The translations under genes and the position numbers were made by a program. DNA of 64,000 nucleotides from an uncultured Eubacteriales bacterium. GTDB lineage: Bacteria; Bacillota; Clostridia; Lachnospirales; Lachnospiraceae. Of the stretch, positions 9,029 through 17,178 are shown piece by piece (the stretch's first letter is position 1; each line of letters starts with the position of its first letter). The stretch covers positions 62,001 through 126,000 of the forward strand of contig OMXJ01000007.1 of assembly GCA_900315015.1 (NCBI GenBank), read 5' to 3'. A model generated the notes under the pieces. The model saw nothing but the letters and a program-made list of their open reading frames with translations. It did no database searches and had not been told where the DNA came from.

Positions 9029-9083
9029 GGGTAAAGGCCTCTGAGGAAAAGAAGTATAAAAAACACAAAATCGAAAGAAACTG

Positions 9084-9112
9084 TTCACAACAAATACACA
9101 AACTAATAGTAT
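9084..9112 (+). promoter_or_regulatory. Possible promoter for htrA
   Basis: TTCACA (9084-9089), a 17-nt spacer and TAGTAT (9107-9112). The -35 matches 5 of 6 and the -10 matches 4 of 6. An alternative -10, TATCAT, lies at 9110-9115 but with a 20-nt spacer. Confidence 0.38.
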
Positions 9113-9140
9113 CATACTTAGCAGAAAGGAAAAATAATAA

Positions 9141-9157
9141 CTGCTACTAAGTAGCAG
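9141..9157 (+). other. Small hairpin in the htrA leader
   Basis: A perfect 7-bp stem, CTGCTAC/GTAGCAG with a TAA loop, has no T tract behind it, so it is not a terminator. It lies in the predicted 5' leader, about 50 nt before the htrA start. A CTGCTAC half-copy recurs at 9173. It may be an operator or a leader structure. Confidence 0.35.
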
Positions 9158-9204
9158 GAATAAATATAGAGACTGCTACAAAAGGGCAGAAGGAGGTATA
9201 TACT

Positions 9205-10887
9205 ATGTTTGAAGATGAGAATAGAAATGATGTAAATGGTTATACACCAAATGAGGCAAATGGCTATACACCAAGTGATGTAAATGGCTATACACCAAAT
9301 GACGCAAATGGCTATACACCAAATGATGCAAATGGTTATACACCAAGTGATGCAAATGGCTATAAATCAAATGAAGATGCAAATGTAACCTATAGCTTTT
9401 CTGGAGATTCAAATCAGGCTCAGGGTCTTTATGAAAAAACTGAAGAGGAAAAGCCTAAGAAGGAAAAGAAGCATACCGGAAGAAAGGTAGTTGGTTTTTG
9501 TGCAAGTGCCGTAGCATTTGGACTTATAGCTTCAGTAAGCTTTATTGGCTTTAATGAGGCATATAATGTAATAAGACCTAAAACTACAGCAGAGCAGGAT
9601 GGAAGCTCGGTATCAACAGCAGAACCTACAAGTACTCCAAAGATAGCAAGTACAGCGGTGCTTTCATCTGGAGTAACTGAATCAGCAACAGATCTTTCAA
9701 GTGTTGTAGAGGGAGCAATGCCATCGCTTGTATCAATCAGCGGAACTTACAAGACAACCACAAACTGGTTCGGATATCTTTATGAAAATACAACAGAGGG
9801 CGCAGGTTCAGGAATCATCATTGGAGAAAATGATGAGGAGCTCTTTATAGCAACCAATAATCACGTAGTTGAAGACGGTGATGTGCTTAAGGCCACCTTC
9901 ATAGATGGAACCTCAGCAGAGATAACAATAAAGGGAACAGATCCATCAAATGACCTTGCAGTTGTATCAGTAAAGCTCTCGGATCTTTCAGAAGAGACAA
10001 GAAATGCCATAAAGGTAGCAACTCTTCATACAGAGGACGATACAAAAATCGGAGAAATGGTAATAGCCATAGGTAATGCATTAGGTTACGGTCAGTCTAC
10101 AACTGTAGGCTATTTAAGTGCAAAGGATAGGCAGATTACCGTAAGTGACAGCTCTACAGGAGAAGCAATCACTTTAACAGTGCTTCAGGTAGATGCAGCA
10201 ATAAACCCTGGTAATTCAGGCGGAGCTCTTTTAAATGCAAAGGGCGAAGTAATTGGAATAAACAGCGCAAAGCTTCAGGATACACAGGTTGAAGGAATGG
10301 GCTATGCAATACCTATTTCTTATGCTTATGATATTCTTCAGGAGCTCATGACAAGAGAAACTCTTACAGATGAGGAAAAGGGATACCTTGGAATATATAT
10401 GTCCTCTACAGAAATTACCCCTGAGATATCAGAACTATATGGATGGCCAGAGGGCGTATTTGTAAAGGAAGTAGTAGAAGGAGGAGCTGCAGAGGCTGCA
10501 GGAATTAAGGCAAATGATATAATTACAGCAGTTGATGGTTATACTATTACCTCTAACTCAGGACTTCAGAGCAAGGTAAACTCTTACAGGGCAGGCTCAG
10601 TAATAACCGTTACTGTTAAGCGCTATGAAGACGGCGAGTGGAAATCAAAGGACATCGAGGTGACCTTAGGAGGCAAGGCAGTATTTGATAGTGCGTCTGC
10701 TACTGAGAAAACAGAAGACGGAAAGAAGGATTCAAAGGAAAGCGAAGAAACTCCCTCAATAGAGAATAATTCAGGGGATGATAGACAAAAACGCCAGGAG
10801 AATGGCTCTGATGGAAATTACTACTACTCTTATCCAAACGAGGATGGCAGTGAAATGAATCCATTTGATTATTTTATGTTTCCATAA
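9205..10887 (+). CDS. htrA: Membrane-anchored HtrA/DegP serine protease with PDZ domain
   Basis: HtrA proteases degrade misfolded envelope proteins. The cytoplasmic N-terminus (residues 1-92) carries six NGYTP-type octapeptide repeats and a Lys/Glu-rich stretch. One membrane helix spans about 95-117, placing the rest outside. The chymotrypsin-like domain shows the full triad: His in NNHVVED at residue 220, Asp in PSNDLAVV at 250, Ser in NPGNSGGAL at 338. A single PDZ domain covers about 390-490 (GYLGIYMSS through the IKANDIITAVDG loop). The C-terminus is a charged, Tyr/Asn-rich tail. At 560 residues it is longer than usual (about 400-450), owing to the two low-complexity ends. AAGGAGG lies 7 bp before the ATG. 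A terminator follows, so the gene looks monocistronic. Confidence 0.92.
   Translation: MFEDENRNDVNGYTPNEANGYTPSDVNGYTPNDANGYTPNDANGYTPSDANGYKSNEDANVTYSFSGDSNQAQGLYEKTEEEKPKKEKKHTGRKVVGFCASAVAFGLIASVSFIGFNEAYNVIRPKTTAEQDGSSVSTAEPTSTPKIASTAVLSSGVTESATDLSSVVEGAMPSLVSISGTYKTTTNWFGYLYENTTEGAGSGIIIGENDEELFIATNNHVVEDGDVLKATFIDGTSAEITIKGTDPSNDLAVVSVKLSDLSEETRNAIKVATLHTEDDTKIGEMVIAIGNALGYGQSTTVGYLSAKDRQITVSDSSTGEAITLTVLQVDAAINPGNSGGALLNAKGEVIGINSAKLQDTQVEGMGYAIPISYAYDILQELMTRETLTDEEKGYLGIYMSSTEITPEISELYGWPEGVFVKEVVEGGAAEAAGIKANDIITAVDGYTITSNSGLQSKVNSYRAGSVITVTVKRYEDGEWKSKDIEVTLGGKAVFDSASATEKTEDGKKDSKESEETPSIENNSGDDRQKRQENGSDGNYYYSYPNEDGSEMNPFDYFMFP
9235..9381 (+). repeat. 24-bp in-frame tandem repeats encoding NGYTP(N/S)(D/E)(A/V)
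   Basis: Five 24-bp units (9235-9258, 9259-9282, 9283-9306, 9307-9330, 9331-9354) are followed by one degenerate unit extended by a codon (9355-9381). Units differ mainly at synonymous Gly codons and at the sixth to eighth residues. The repeats are in the htrA coding frame and would tolerate copy-number change without a frameshift. Confidence 0.92.
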
Positions 10888-10910
10888 TAAATAAAAATAG
10901 CTATATTTTA

Positions 10911-10950
10911 GGGCAGCACCATGCGCGAAATGTACATGGTGCTGCTCTTG
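10911..10950 (+). terminator. Intrinsic terminator after htrA
   Basis: A 13-bp stem, GGGCAGCACCATG (10911-10923) with CATGGTGCTGCTC (10935-10947), contains one G-U pair and an 11-nt loop. It is followed by a TTGTT stretch. Confidence 0.7.
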
Positions 10951-10971
10951 TTAAAATATGTTAAGAAAATG

Positions 10972-11000
10972 TTTACTTGAATATTGAAAGATTTTATAGT
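10972..11000 (+). promoter_or_regulatory. Promoter for the sugar-phosphate transferase gene
   Basis: TTTACT (10972-10977), a 17-nt spacer and TATAGT (10995-11000; 5 of 6). It lies just after the htrA terminator and about 170 nt before the TTG start at 11169. Confidence 0.62.
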
Positions 11001-11168
11001 AAAATACAAATTTAAGTTATACATTTTTATAAGGACATTTTATAAAGACGCTTTACTAAAGAAGCGTTTGGAGATTATTTAGGAATTGTTTGGATGATAT
11101 TAGGGGTGTTAAGTGAGGCAAAAGCTGAACTGACTGAGTTAGTAAGTTTGTATAGTGAGGAATAAAGC

Positions 11169-12587
11169 TTGATAAAGGATAATCAGAAATATTTAAATAG
11201 GCTAAGAATAGTAATAGATGCGCTTATTGTAGTAGGGACATTTATGCTTGCCTATAAACTGAGATTTGGAATACTAACTAATTTTGAGCCGTTTAAGAGA
11301 AATGCTCATGATGGCTATGTGCCATACTATATATATGTAAGAAATCTTTTCTACATTCTTCCTACATATATGATAGTATATTATAGGCTGGGTCTGTACA
11401 GACCGTATAGAACAAGCCTTAGAGGTGATGCCTGGAAGCTTATAGAAGCGAATATCATTGGAATACTTGTATTTACTGCAGTGCTCTATGCGGTAAAGGA
11501 AAATAACGTATCAAGATGGGTATTCCCTATATTTGCCTTTCTTAATTATGTGGTAGACCTTACCTTCCGAGTAGCGGTAGTAAAAGTGCTTCGCTTTATG
11601 AGAAAGAAGAATATAAATCAGAAGCATATCCTCATAGTGGGCTATAGCCGCACAGCAGAGGCTTATATAGATAGAATCCGGGCAAACCGTGAGTGGGGCT
11701 ATCACATCCATGGAATTTTAGATGATACGATGGCACCTGGAACTATATATAAAAAGACAAAGGTAATCGGCAGATTCAGCGACCTTGAGCGATTTATTGC
11801 AGAAAATGATTATGATGAAATTGCGATTACACTTTCAATAAATGAGTATGGAAAGCTTGAGAGACTTGTTGCAATCTGTGAAAAGACAGGCATTCATACC
11901 AAGTTCATACCGGATTATCATAACATAATACCGACAGTTCCGTATATGGAGGATCTTGACGGACTTCCGGTAATTAATATCAGAAACGTACCTCTCTCAA
12001 ATACCTTCAACAGACTGTTAAAGAGGGCATGTGACATAATTGGCGGACTGATGATGCTCATTATATTCGGTATCCCTATGATAATAATAGCAATTGCAGT
12101 AAAGTGCTCCTCTGAGGGACCGGTACTATTTGAGCAGGTGAGAATAGGCCTTCATGGAAGACCGTTTAAAATGTATAAATTCCGCTCAATGACCCAGCAG
12201 AAAGAGGCTGATGAAATACATGCCTGGACAACTGCAAATGATGCCAGAGTTACAAAAATTGGAAAAATAATCAGAAGGACAAGCCTTGATGAGCTGCCTC
12301 AGATCTTTAACATCATAGTAGGTGACATGAGCATAGTAGGACCAAGGCCAGAGCGTCCTTTCTGGGTTGAAAAATTTAAGGAAGAAATACCAAGATACAT
12401 GATAAAGCACCAGGTAAGACCAGGTCTTACAGGCTGGGCGCAGATAAATGGCTATAGGGGTGATACATCAATTAAGAAGAGAATTGAATATGACCTTTAT
12501 TACATAGAGAACTGGAAGCTGAGCCTTGACATAAAAATACTTTTTATAACGATATTTAAAGGCTTTAGAGATCCAAATGCCTACTAA
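11169..12587 (+). CDS. Polyprenyl-phosphate sugar phosphotransferase (WcaJ/CpsE-type initiating transferase)
   Basis: This enzyme starts glycan assembly by moving a sugar-1-phosphate from a UDP-sugar to undecaprenyl phosphate. The 472-residue product has four N-terminal helices (about residues 10-130), a cytoplasmic Rossmann-like domain (about 140-265), a fifth hydrophobic segment (about 285-310) and the C-terminal bacterial sugar transferase domain. The motifs are the KMYKFRSM segment, RRTSLDELPQ, GDMSIVGPRPE and VRPGLTGWAQ. The start is TTG 11169, with GTGAGG 8 bp upstream; the next in-frame ATG would remove the first helix. It probably feeds a capsule or wall glycan; the flipping and polymerising genes are not adjacent, though an O-antigen-ligase-like gene lies at 53330. 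Confidence 0.9.
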   Translation: MIKDNQKYLNRLRIVIDALIVVGTFMLAYKLRFGILTNFEPFKRNAHDGYVPYYIYVRNLFYILPTYMIVYYRLGLYRPYRTSLRGDAWKLIEANIIGILVFTAVLYAVKENNVSRWVFPIFAFLNYVVDLTFRVAVVKVLRFMRKKNINQKHILIVGYSRTAEAYIDRIRANREWGYHIHGILDDTMAPGTIYKKTKVIGRFSDLERFIAENDYDEIAITLSINEYGKLERLVAICEKTGIHTKFIPDYHNIIPTVPYMEDLDGLPVINIRNVPLSNTFNRLLKRACDIIGGLMMLIIFGIPMIIIAIAVKCSSEGPVLFEQVRIGLHGRPFKMYKFRSMTQQKEADEIHAWTTANDARVTKIGKIIRRTSLDELPQIFNIIVGDMSIVGPRPERPFWVEKFKEEIPRYMIKHQVRPGLTGWAQINGYRGDTSIKKRIEYDLYYIENWKLSLDIKILFITIFKGFRDPNAY

Positions 12588-12695
12588 GAAAAGCGTGAAA
12601 GCTCCTTGGGAGGGGGGTTATAAAATTTTATGACTAAGAAAAGTGTTAGAGCCCTGCGGGGCGAAAAAATAGATAAGTGTGTGCAAAAAATATGA
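12577..12695 (+). other. Two tandem mini-ORFs sharing a TKKSV(K/R)A sequence
   Basis: ATG 12577-12633 (18 codons, MPTKKSVKAPWEGG...) overlaps the end of the transferase gene. Its stop shares an ATGA with a second mini-ORF at 12630-12695 (21 codons, MTKKSVRALRGEK...). A GGAGGGGGG run lies before the second ATG. The two begin with a related 20-bp stretch, so this may be a small duplication, not two genes. No function is assigned. Confidence 0.25.
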
Positions 12696-12719
12696 AAGAA
12701 TGAATAGAAGGGAGAACAA

Positions 12720-14417
12720 ATGGTTTTAAACGGAAACGGCAATTCAGATAACAACGGATCAGATAATAAGGATGATAAGAAGGACGACAAGAAGTTTGAG
12801 GAAATCTGCCATCTCTGCCATCGCTCAGAGAGCAAGGCAGGAAAGATGATCCATCTGCCTAATAATATAAATATTTGTAAGGACTGTATGCAGAAGTCCT
12901 TTGACATGCTAAATAGCAACAGCTTTCCGGGCATAGATCCTAGCTCAATTCCAGGCTTTGATCCAAACAGCATGTTCATATTCAGCGGCCCTACAACTCC
13001 TTTTCCGGATAATCAGAAAATCAAAAAGGAAGAAAAGAGCGAGCCTGTAAAGGCAGTATTTGGACGTGAGGCAAAGGTAAGAGAAGAGCAGGAAGCTAGA
13101 GAAGAGGCGGATGAAGAGAATAAAAAAGAGGATTCAAAGGAAAATCCAAAGAGTAATCTAAAGGAAGAGGAGCCTTCTATTAATGCAGGTGATGTAATTT
13201 TAAATTACGATTCAAAAACCGGAACCACTCAGGTGGTGGATGGCAGTAAAATTGTTTCTGATAAAGATGATAAAAAGAGCAAAAAGCAGGATAAGAAGGA
13301 ATTAAAGGAAATAAATCCTCATAAGTCACTTGTACCAAAGGCAGTTCATATGCTAAAGGATGGAAGCATAGCCATAGACCCTCCTCACAAGATGAAGGCA
13401 ATCCTGGATCAGTACATAATTGGACAAGATAGAGCAAAAAAGATAATGAGTGTAGCAGTTTACAACCATTATAAGAGAGTTCATGATGAAAATCCAGGAG
13501 AAATAGAGCTTCAGAAGTCTAATATTCTTATGCTCGGTCCTACTGGCTGCGGAAAAACCTACATGGTCCAGACCTTGGCGCAGATGCTCGATGTGCCTCT
13601 TGCAATAGCAGATGCAACAACTCTTACAGAAGCCGGCTACATCGGTGATGACGTAGAAAGCGTATTATCAAAGCTTCTTGCATCAGCAGGAAATGATGTA
13701 AATAAGGCAGAGACAGGAATCGTATTCATAGATGAAATTGATAAGATAGCTAAAAAGCGCAATACCAATAGCCGTGATGTATCGGGTGAATCTGTTCAGC
13801 AGGGCCTCCTTAAGCTTCTTGAAGGAGCAAATATTGAGGTGCCGGTTGGAGCAACCAATAAAAATGCGATGGTGCCAATGGCTACCATAAATACCAACAA
13901 CATCTTATTTATCTGCGGTGGAGCCTTCCCGGGCCTTGAAAAGACAATAAAGGAAAGACTTACAAAGACTTCACTAATGGGCTTTGGCGGAGAATTAAAG
14001 GATAGATATGACGAGGATGTAAATATACTTGAGAAAGTAACGACAGATGACCTTAGAGAGTTCGGAATGATTCCTGAATTCCTCGGAAGACTTCCTGTTG
14101 TATGCACTCTCCAGTCGCTGAATAAGGATGCCTTAAAGAGAATACTTGTAGAGCCGAAGAACGCCATCACAAAGCAGTATAAAAAGCTTCTTTCCTATGA
14201 TGATGTGGAGCTTGAATTCGATGACAGTGCACTAGAGAAGATATCAGAGCTTGCAATGGAGAAGAAGACAGGGGCTAGAGCGCTCAGAGCCATAATAGAG
14301 GATTTCATGCTTGATATAATGTATGAGATTCCCAAGGATGAGAATATCGGAAAGGTAACCATCACAAGGGATTTCATCGAGAAAAAGGGCGGCCCTATAA
14401 TTGAAGCAAGAATGTAA
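12720..14417 (+). CDS. ClpX-like AAA+ unfoldase with C4 zinc domain and extended linker
   Basis: ClpX unfolds tagged proteins and feeds them to ClpP. The 565-residue product carries an N-terminal zinc-binding domain with Cys at about 30, 33, 53 and 56. A long Lys/Glu-rich low-complexity linker (about 95-215) follows, then a complete ClpX ATPase core: Walker A GPTGCGKT at 273-280, Walker B IVFIDEIDKI near 340, SGESVQQGLLKLLEGA, GAFPGLEK, and a C-terminal D2-small domain ending in GPIIEAR. Standard ClpX is about 420 residues; the extra length is mostly the linker. No clpP or trigger-factor gene adjoins it, so this may be a second, specialised paralogue beside a canonical clpX elsewhere. An AGAAGGGAG ribosome site precedes ATG 12720. 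No clear terminator follows. Confidence 0.87.
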   Translation: MVLNGNGNSDNNGSDNKDDKKDDKKFEEICHLCHRSESKAGKMIHLPNNINICKDCMQKSFDMLNSNSFPGIDPSSIPGFDPNSMFIFSGPTTPFPDNQKIKKEEKSEPVKAVFGREAKVREEQEAREEADEENKKEDSKENPKSNLKEEEPSINAGDVILNYDSKTGTTQVVDGSKIVSDKDDKKSKKQDKKELKEINPHKSLVPKAVHMLKDGSIAIDPPHKMKAILDQYIIGQDRAKKIMSVAVYNHYKRVHDENPGEIELQKSNILMLGPTGCGKTYMVQTLAQMLDVPLAIADATTLTEAGYIGDDVESVLSKLLASAGNDVNKAETGIVFIDEIDKIAKKRNTNSRDVSGESVQQGLLKLLEGANIEVPVGATNKNAMVPMATINTNNILFICGGAFPGLEKTIKERLTKTSLMGFGGELKDRYDEDVNILEKVTTDDLREFGMIPEFLGRLPVVCTLQSLNKDALKRILVEPKNAITKQYKKLLSYDDVELEFDDSALEKISELAMEKKTGARALRAIIEDFMLDIMYEIPKDENIGKVTITRDFIEKKGGPIIEARM

Positions 14418-14580
14418 TTGATTGTATTATTTTTATAAATATATACTATTGATAAATACACTACAATTTTAATATTGGGGGCAATGAGTATATTAAAATT
14501 AATACAGAAATTTGTGAATAATTATGCAAGTTTATAGATAAACCTTGTTAAGACTACGTAAAATTTGTGCAAAGTGATAA

Positions 14581-14609
14581 TTGACTTTAAAAATAATCAA
14601 TAGTATCAT
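14581..14609 (+). promoter_or_regulatory. Promoter for livJ
   Basis: TTGACT (14581-14586), a 17-nt spacer and TATCAT (14604-14609); each box matches 5 of 6. The predicted start is near 14616, within the palindrome at 14606-14621, with a leader of about 88 nt. Confidence 0.65.
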
Positions 14610-14621
14610 TGTATACAATGA
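14606..14621 (+). promoter_or_regulatory. Perfect 16-bp palindrome over the livJ transcription start (candidate operator)
   Basis: TCATTGTATACAATGA is self-complementary over all 16 bases. It overlaps the -10 box and covers the predicted start. That position suits a dimeric repressor that blocks RNA polymerase. The regulator is not identifiable from this window; the motif does not look like a CodY box. Confidence 0.5.
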
Positions 14622-14622
14622 C

Positions 14623-14664
14623 AAAGGCGTCAGGTAGTAGAAATGCTACTCTGAGGCCTTTTAA
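14623..14664 (+). terminator. Leader hairpin with T-rich end before livJ (possible attenuator)
   Basis: An imperfect stem, AAAGGC...GCCTTTT (outer arm) with inner GTAG/CTAC pairing, starts about 7 nt after the predicted transcription start and ends in CCTTTT. It could act as an attenuator or as a 5' stabilising hairpin for an abundant mRNA. No leader peptide with diagnostic codons is visible. Confidence 0.4.
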
Positions 14665-14703
14665 AATAGAAAAAAGATTTTTTGTATCGAGGAGGAAATA
14701 TTT

Positions 14704-15930
14704 ATGAAGAATTTTAAGCGTACATTAGCACTTGGTGCAGCACTTGCAATGACAACAACAGCATTAGCAGGTTGCGGAGCATCAGATCAGGGATCAACAA
14801 CAGCAAAGGCAACAACAGCAGCAAATTCAGGTTCAGATAATGCAGCAGCATCAAGCGATGCTAAGTTCAAACTTGGTGGAATCGGCCCTGTTACCGGTGG
14901 TGCAGCTATCTATGGTAACGCTGTTAAGACAGCTATCCAGATTGCAGTTGATGAAATCAATGCAGCAGGCGGAATCAATGGTTATCAGGTAGAATATCAG
15001 TTCCAGGATGATGAGCATGACGCTGAGAAGGCTGTTAATGCTTACAATACACTTAAGGACTGGGGAATGCAGATGCTCGTTGGTACAGTTACATCAGCAC
15101 CTTGCGTAGCAGTAGTTGAGGAAACACACAATGACAATATGTTCCAGCTCACACCATCAGGAACAGCTGTAGATTGTATCGCATATGACAATGCATTCAG
15201 AGTATGCTTCTCAGATCCTAACCAGGGTAAGGCTTCAGCTCAGTACATCGGTTCAAAGAGCCTTGCTACAAAGGTAGCAATCATCTATGATAGCTCAGAT
15301 ACATATTCAACAGGTATTCATGATACTTTCGTTGCAGAGAGTGCAAATCAGTCATTTGAGGTAGTTGCTGATCAGGCATTTACATCAGATTCAAAGACAG
15401 ATTTCTCAGTTCAGATTCAGGCTGCAAAGGATGCAGGAGCAGATCTTCTTTTCCTTCCTATCTACTATCAGGAGGCATCACTCATCCTTGCACAGGCAAA
15501 GACAAGTGGTTATGAGCCAGGTGTAATTTTTGGCTGCGATGGTCTTGACGGAATTCTTTCAGTTGAGAACTTTGATACATCACTTGCAGAGGGCGTATAT
15601 CTTCTTACACCATTCTCAGCAACAGCTACAGATGATCTTACAGTTAAGTTTGTAGAGGCATACAAGGCAGCAGCTAATGGAGAGGTTCCAAACCAGTTTG
15701 CAGCAGATGCTTATGATGCAGTTTATGCAATCAAGCAGGCAGCTGAGGCTCAGAATATCACACCAGATATGAGCACATCAGATATCTGTGAAGCTCTTAA
15801 GAAAGGTATCACTTCAGTTACATATGCTGGTCTTACAGGTGATGCAATCACATGGGGAGCAGACGGCGAGCCCAATAAGGCTCCTAAGGCTGTAGTTATT
15901 AAGTCAGGTGTTTACGAGTTAGCTGAATAA
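14704..15930 (+). CDS. livJ: Branched-chain amino-acid ABC transporter substrate-binding lipoprotein
   Basis: This is the extracellular receptor of a Liv-type importer. A lipoprotein signal peptide ends in LAGC with the lipidated Cys at residue 24. An Ala/Ser/Thr-rich linker and a type-I periplasmic-binding fold (peripla_BP_6) follow, starting KLGGIGPVTGGAAIYG, with INAAGGINGY and QDDEHDAEKAVNAYNTL, typical of LivJ proteins. Codon use is strongly biased (ACA, TCA, GCA, AAG), suggesting high expression. GGAGGAAA lies before the ATG. It has its own promoter and a terminator before livH, so it can be made in excess over the membrane subunits. Ligand specificity (Leu/Ile/Val versus other amides) cannot be fixed by eye. 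Confidence 0.9.
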   Translation: MKNFKRTLALGAALAMTTTALAGCGASDQGSTTAKATTAANSGSDNAAASSDAKFKLGGIGPVTGGAAIYGNAVKTAIQIAVDEINAAGGINGYQVEYQFQDDEHDAEKAVNAYNTLKDWGMQMLVGTVTSAPCVAVVEETHNDNMFQLTPSGTAVDCIAYDNAFRVCFSDPNQGKASAQYIGSKSLATKVAIIYDSSDTYSTGIHDTFVAESANQSFEVVADQAFTSDSKTDFSVQIQAAKDAGADLLFLPIYYQEASLILAQAKTSGYEPGVIFGCDGLDGILSVENFDTSLAEGVYLLTPFSATATDDLTVKFVEAYKAAANGEVPNQFAADAYDAVYAIKQAAEAQNITPDMSTSDICEALKKGITSVTYAGLTGDAITWGADGEPNKAPKAVVIKSGVYELAE

Positions 15931-16067
15931 TTTACAGTGAAATAGCTGAAAAAACTTATGAGCACTGTGAGCTAATGAAGATGCTTAATGAAGGACATGG
16001 TTTCTCTTTAAAGGCAGGAGTAAATGCATATGAAAAGGTGTTTGCTTTCTTTAATGAAGAGGAATAA
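15927..16067 (+). pseudogene. Remnant: C-terminal end of an alpha/beta-hydrolase-like protein
   Basis: An open stretch directly after livJ reads IIYSEIAEKTYEHCELM, then a LNEGHGFSLKAG segment and AYEKVFAFFNE before a TAA at 16065-16067. The GHGF segment followed by a helix ending in FF is the usual C-terminus of prolyl-oligopeptidase/dienelactone-type hydrolases, including the catalytic His. There is no start codon or upstream catalytic Ser/Asp portion, since the frame is closed by a stop at 15924. I read it as a 46-residue relic of a deleted gene, not a working one. The match is by pattern only and could be coincidental. Confidence 0.45.
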
Positions 16068-16110
16068 GTGCCAAAGAGTAAAAATTTAAACGAATTAATA
16101 ATGAGATCAT

Positions 16111-16153
16111 GACCTATGTTAGTATATTTAATATGCTGACATAGGTCGTTTTT
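16111..16153 (+). terminator. Strong intrinsic terminator between livJ and livH
   Basis: A 17-bp stem (16111-16127 with 16131-16147) starts GACCTATGT and closes ACATAGGTC, with two G-U pairs and a TTA loop. It is followed by GTTTTT. Confidence 0.82.
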
Positions 16154-16189
16154 CATAGTAGATATTAGTTTAAGCTTATAAAGTTTTAC

Positions 16190-16218
16190 TTGAATAAAAA
16201 AATGTATTTTGCTATAAT
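16190..16218 (+). promoter_or_regulatory. Promoter for livHMGF
   Basis: TTGAAT (16190-16195), a 17-nt spacer and a perfect TATAAT (16213-16218). The start is predicted near 16225, about 44 nt before livH. Confidence 0.76.
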
Positions 16219-16268
16219 GTGAAACGTATGTAATTATAGTTTAAAATGCATCAATTGGAGGAAATCAT

Positions 16269-17165
16269 ATGGATAAAATATTGACGCTGCTCTCAAACCT
16301 TGTAAATGGCTTGCAGCTGGGCAGTGTATATGCTATTATCGCATTGGGCTATACTATGGTATACGGTATTGCAAAAATGCTCAACTTTGCTCACGGAGAT
16401 ATTATTATGGTGGGCGCTTATGTGGTGTTCCTTCTCTTCGTTGGACAGGGCTTTAATCCACTTCTTGCACTTGTCATTTCAATTGCAGCATGTACGGTGA
16501 TGGGTATTTTAATAGAAAAAATTGCTTATAAGCCTCTTCGTAAGGCAGCATCACCACTTGCCGTTCTTATTACTGCAATCGGTGTCAGCTATTTTCTTCA
16601 GAACTCAGCTCTTTTGATTTTTGGATCGAATTCAAAGACTTTCTCATCTATTATAAATCTTCCATCTATCAAGCTTGCTGGAGGAAAAATCACAATAACA
16701 GCAATTTCATTAGTGACAATCATTACCTGTATAGTAATAATGATAGCACTTACTACCTTTATCAATAAGACAAAGCCGGGCCAGGCAATGCTTGCAGTGG
16801 CAGAGGACAAGGGTGCAGCAACTCTTATGGGCATCAATGTAAATAAGACTATTTCTCTTACCTTTGCAATCGGTTCAGGTCTTGCAGCAGTAGCAGGTGC
16901 ACTTTACTGCTCAACTTACCCTATTCTTTCACCATACACAGGCGCAATGCCAGGTATCAAGGCATTCGTTGCGGCGGTATTCGGTGGTATCGGTTCAATT
17001 CCGGGTGCCTTTATCGGAGGCCTCCTTCTTGGTATAATTGAAATTCTTGCTAAGTACTACATTTCAGCTCAGCTCTCTGATGCGATTGTATTTGGAGTAC
17101 TTATCGTTGTACTTCTTGTAAAGCCAACAGGTATCTTAGGCAAGAAGATTCAGGAAAAGGTATAA
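16269..17165 (+). CDS. livH: Branched-chain amino-acid ABC transporter permease LivH
   Basis: This inner permease subunit of the Liv importer has 298 residues and about eight hydrophobic segments. Family motifs include NGLQLGSVYAIIALGYTMVYG at the N-terminus, KMLNFAHGDIIMVGAY, and the cytoplasmic coupling segment AVAEDKGAATLMGINVNKT that docks on the ATPases. The FGGIGSIPGAFIGGLLLG motif lies in the C-terminal third. It is first in its own transcript behind a good promoter, with GGAGGAAA before ATG 16269, and it ends 13 bp before livM. Confidence 0.93.
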   Translation: MDKILTLLSNLVNGLQLGSVYAIIALGYTMVYGIAKMLNFAHGDIIMVGAYVVFLLFVGQGFNPLLALVISIAACTVMGILIEKIAYKPLRKAASPLAVLITAIGVSYFLQNSALLIFGSNSKTFSSIINLPSIKLAGGKITITAISLVTIITCIVIMIALTTFINKTKPGQAMLAVAEDKGAATLMGINVNKTISLTFAIGSGLAAVAGALYCSTYPILSPYTGAMPGIKAFVAAVFGGIGSIPGAFIGGLLLGIIEILAKYYISAQLSDAIVFGVLIVVLLVKPTGILGKKIQEKV

Positions 17166-17178
17166 AGAGGTGACGGAT

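Noticed and set aside
8656-9066. Minus-strand 136-codon frame with repeated HLL/CH-type segments
   Set aside because: The repeat pattern comes from the intergenic 42-bp repeats, half of it lies over a real plus-strand gene, and there is no ribosome site.
15956-16156. Minus-strand 66-codon frame in the livJ-livH gap
   Set aside because: It crosses the terminator hairpin, and the plus strand reads better as a hydrolase relic.
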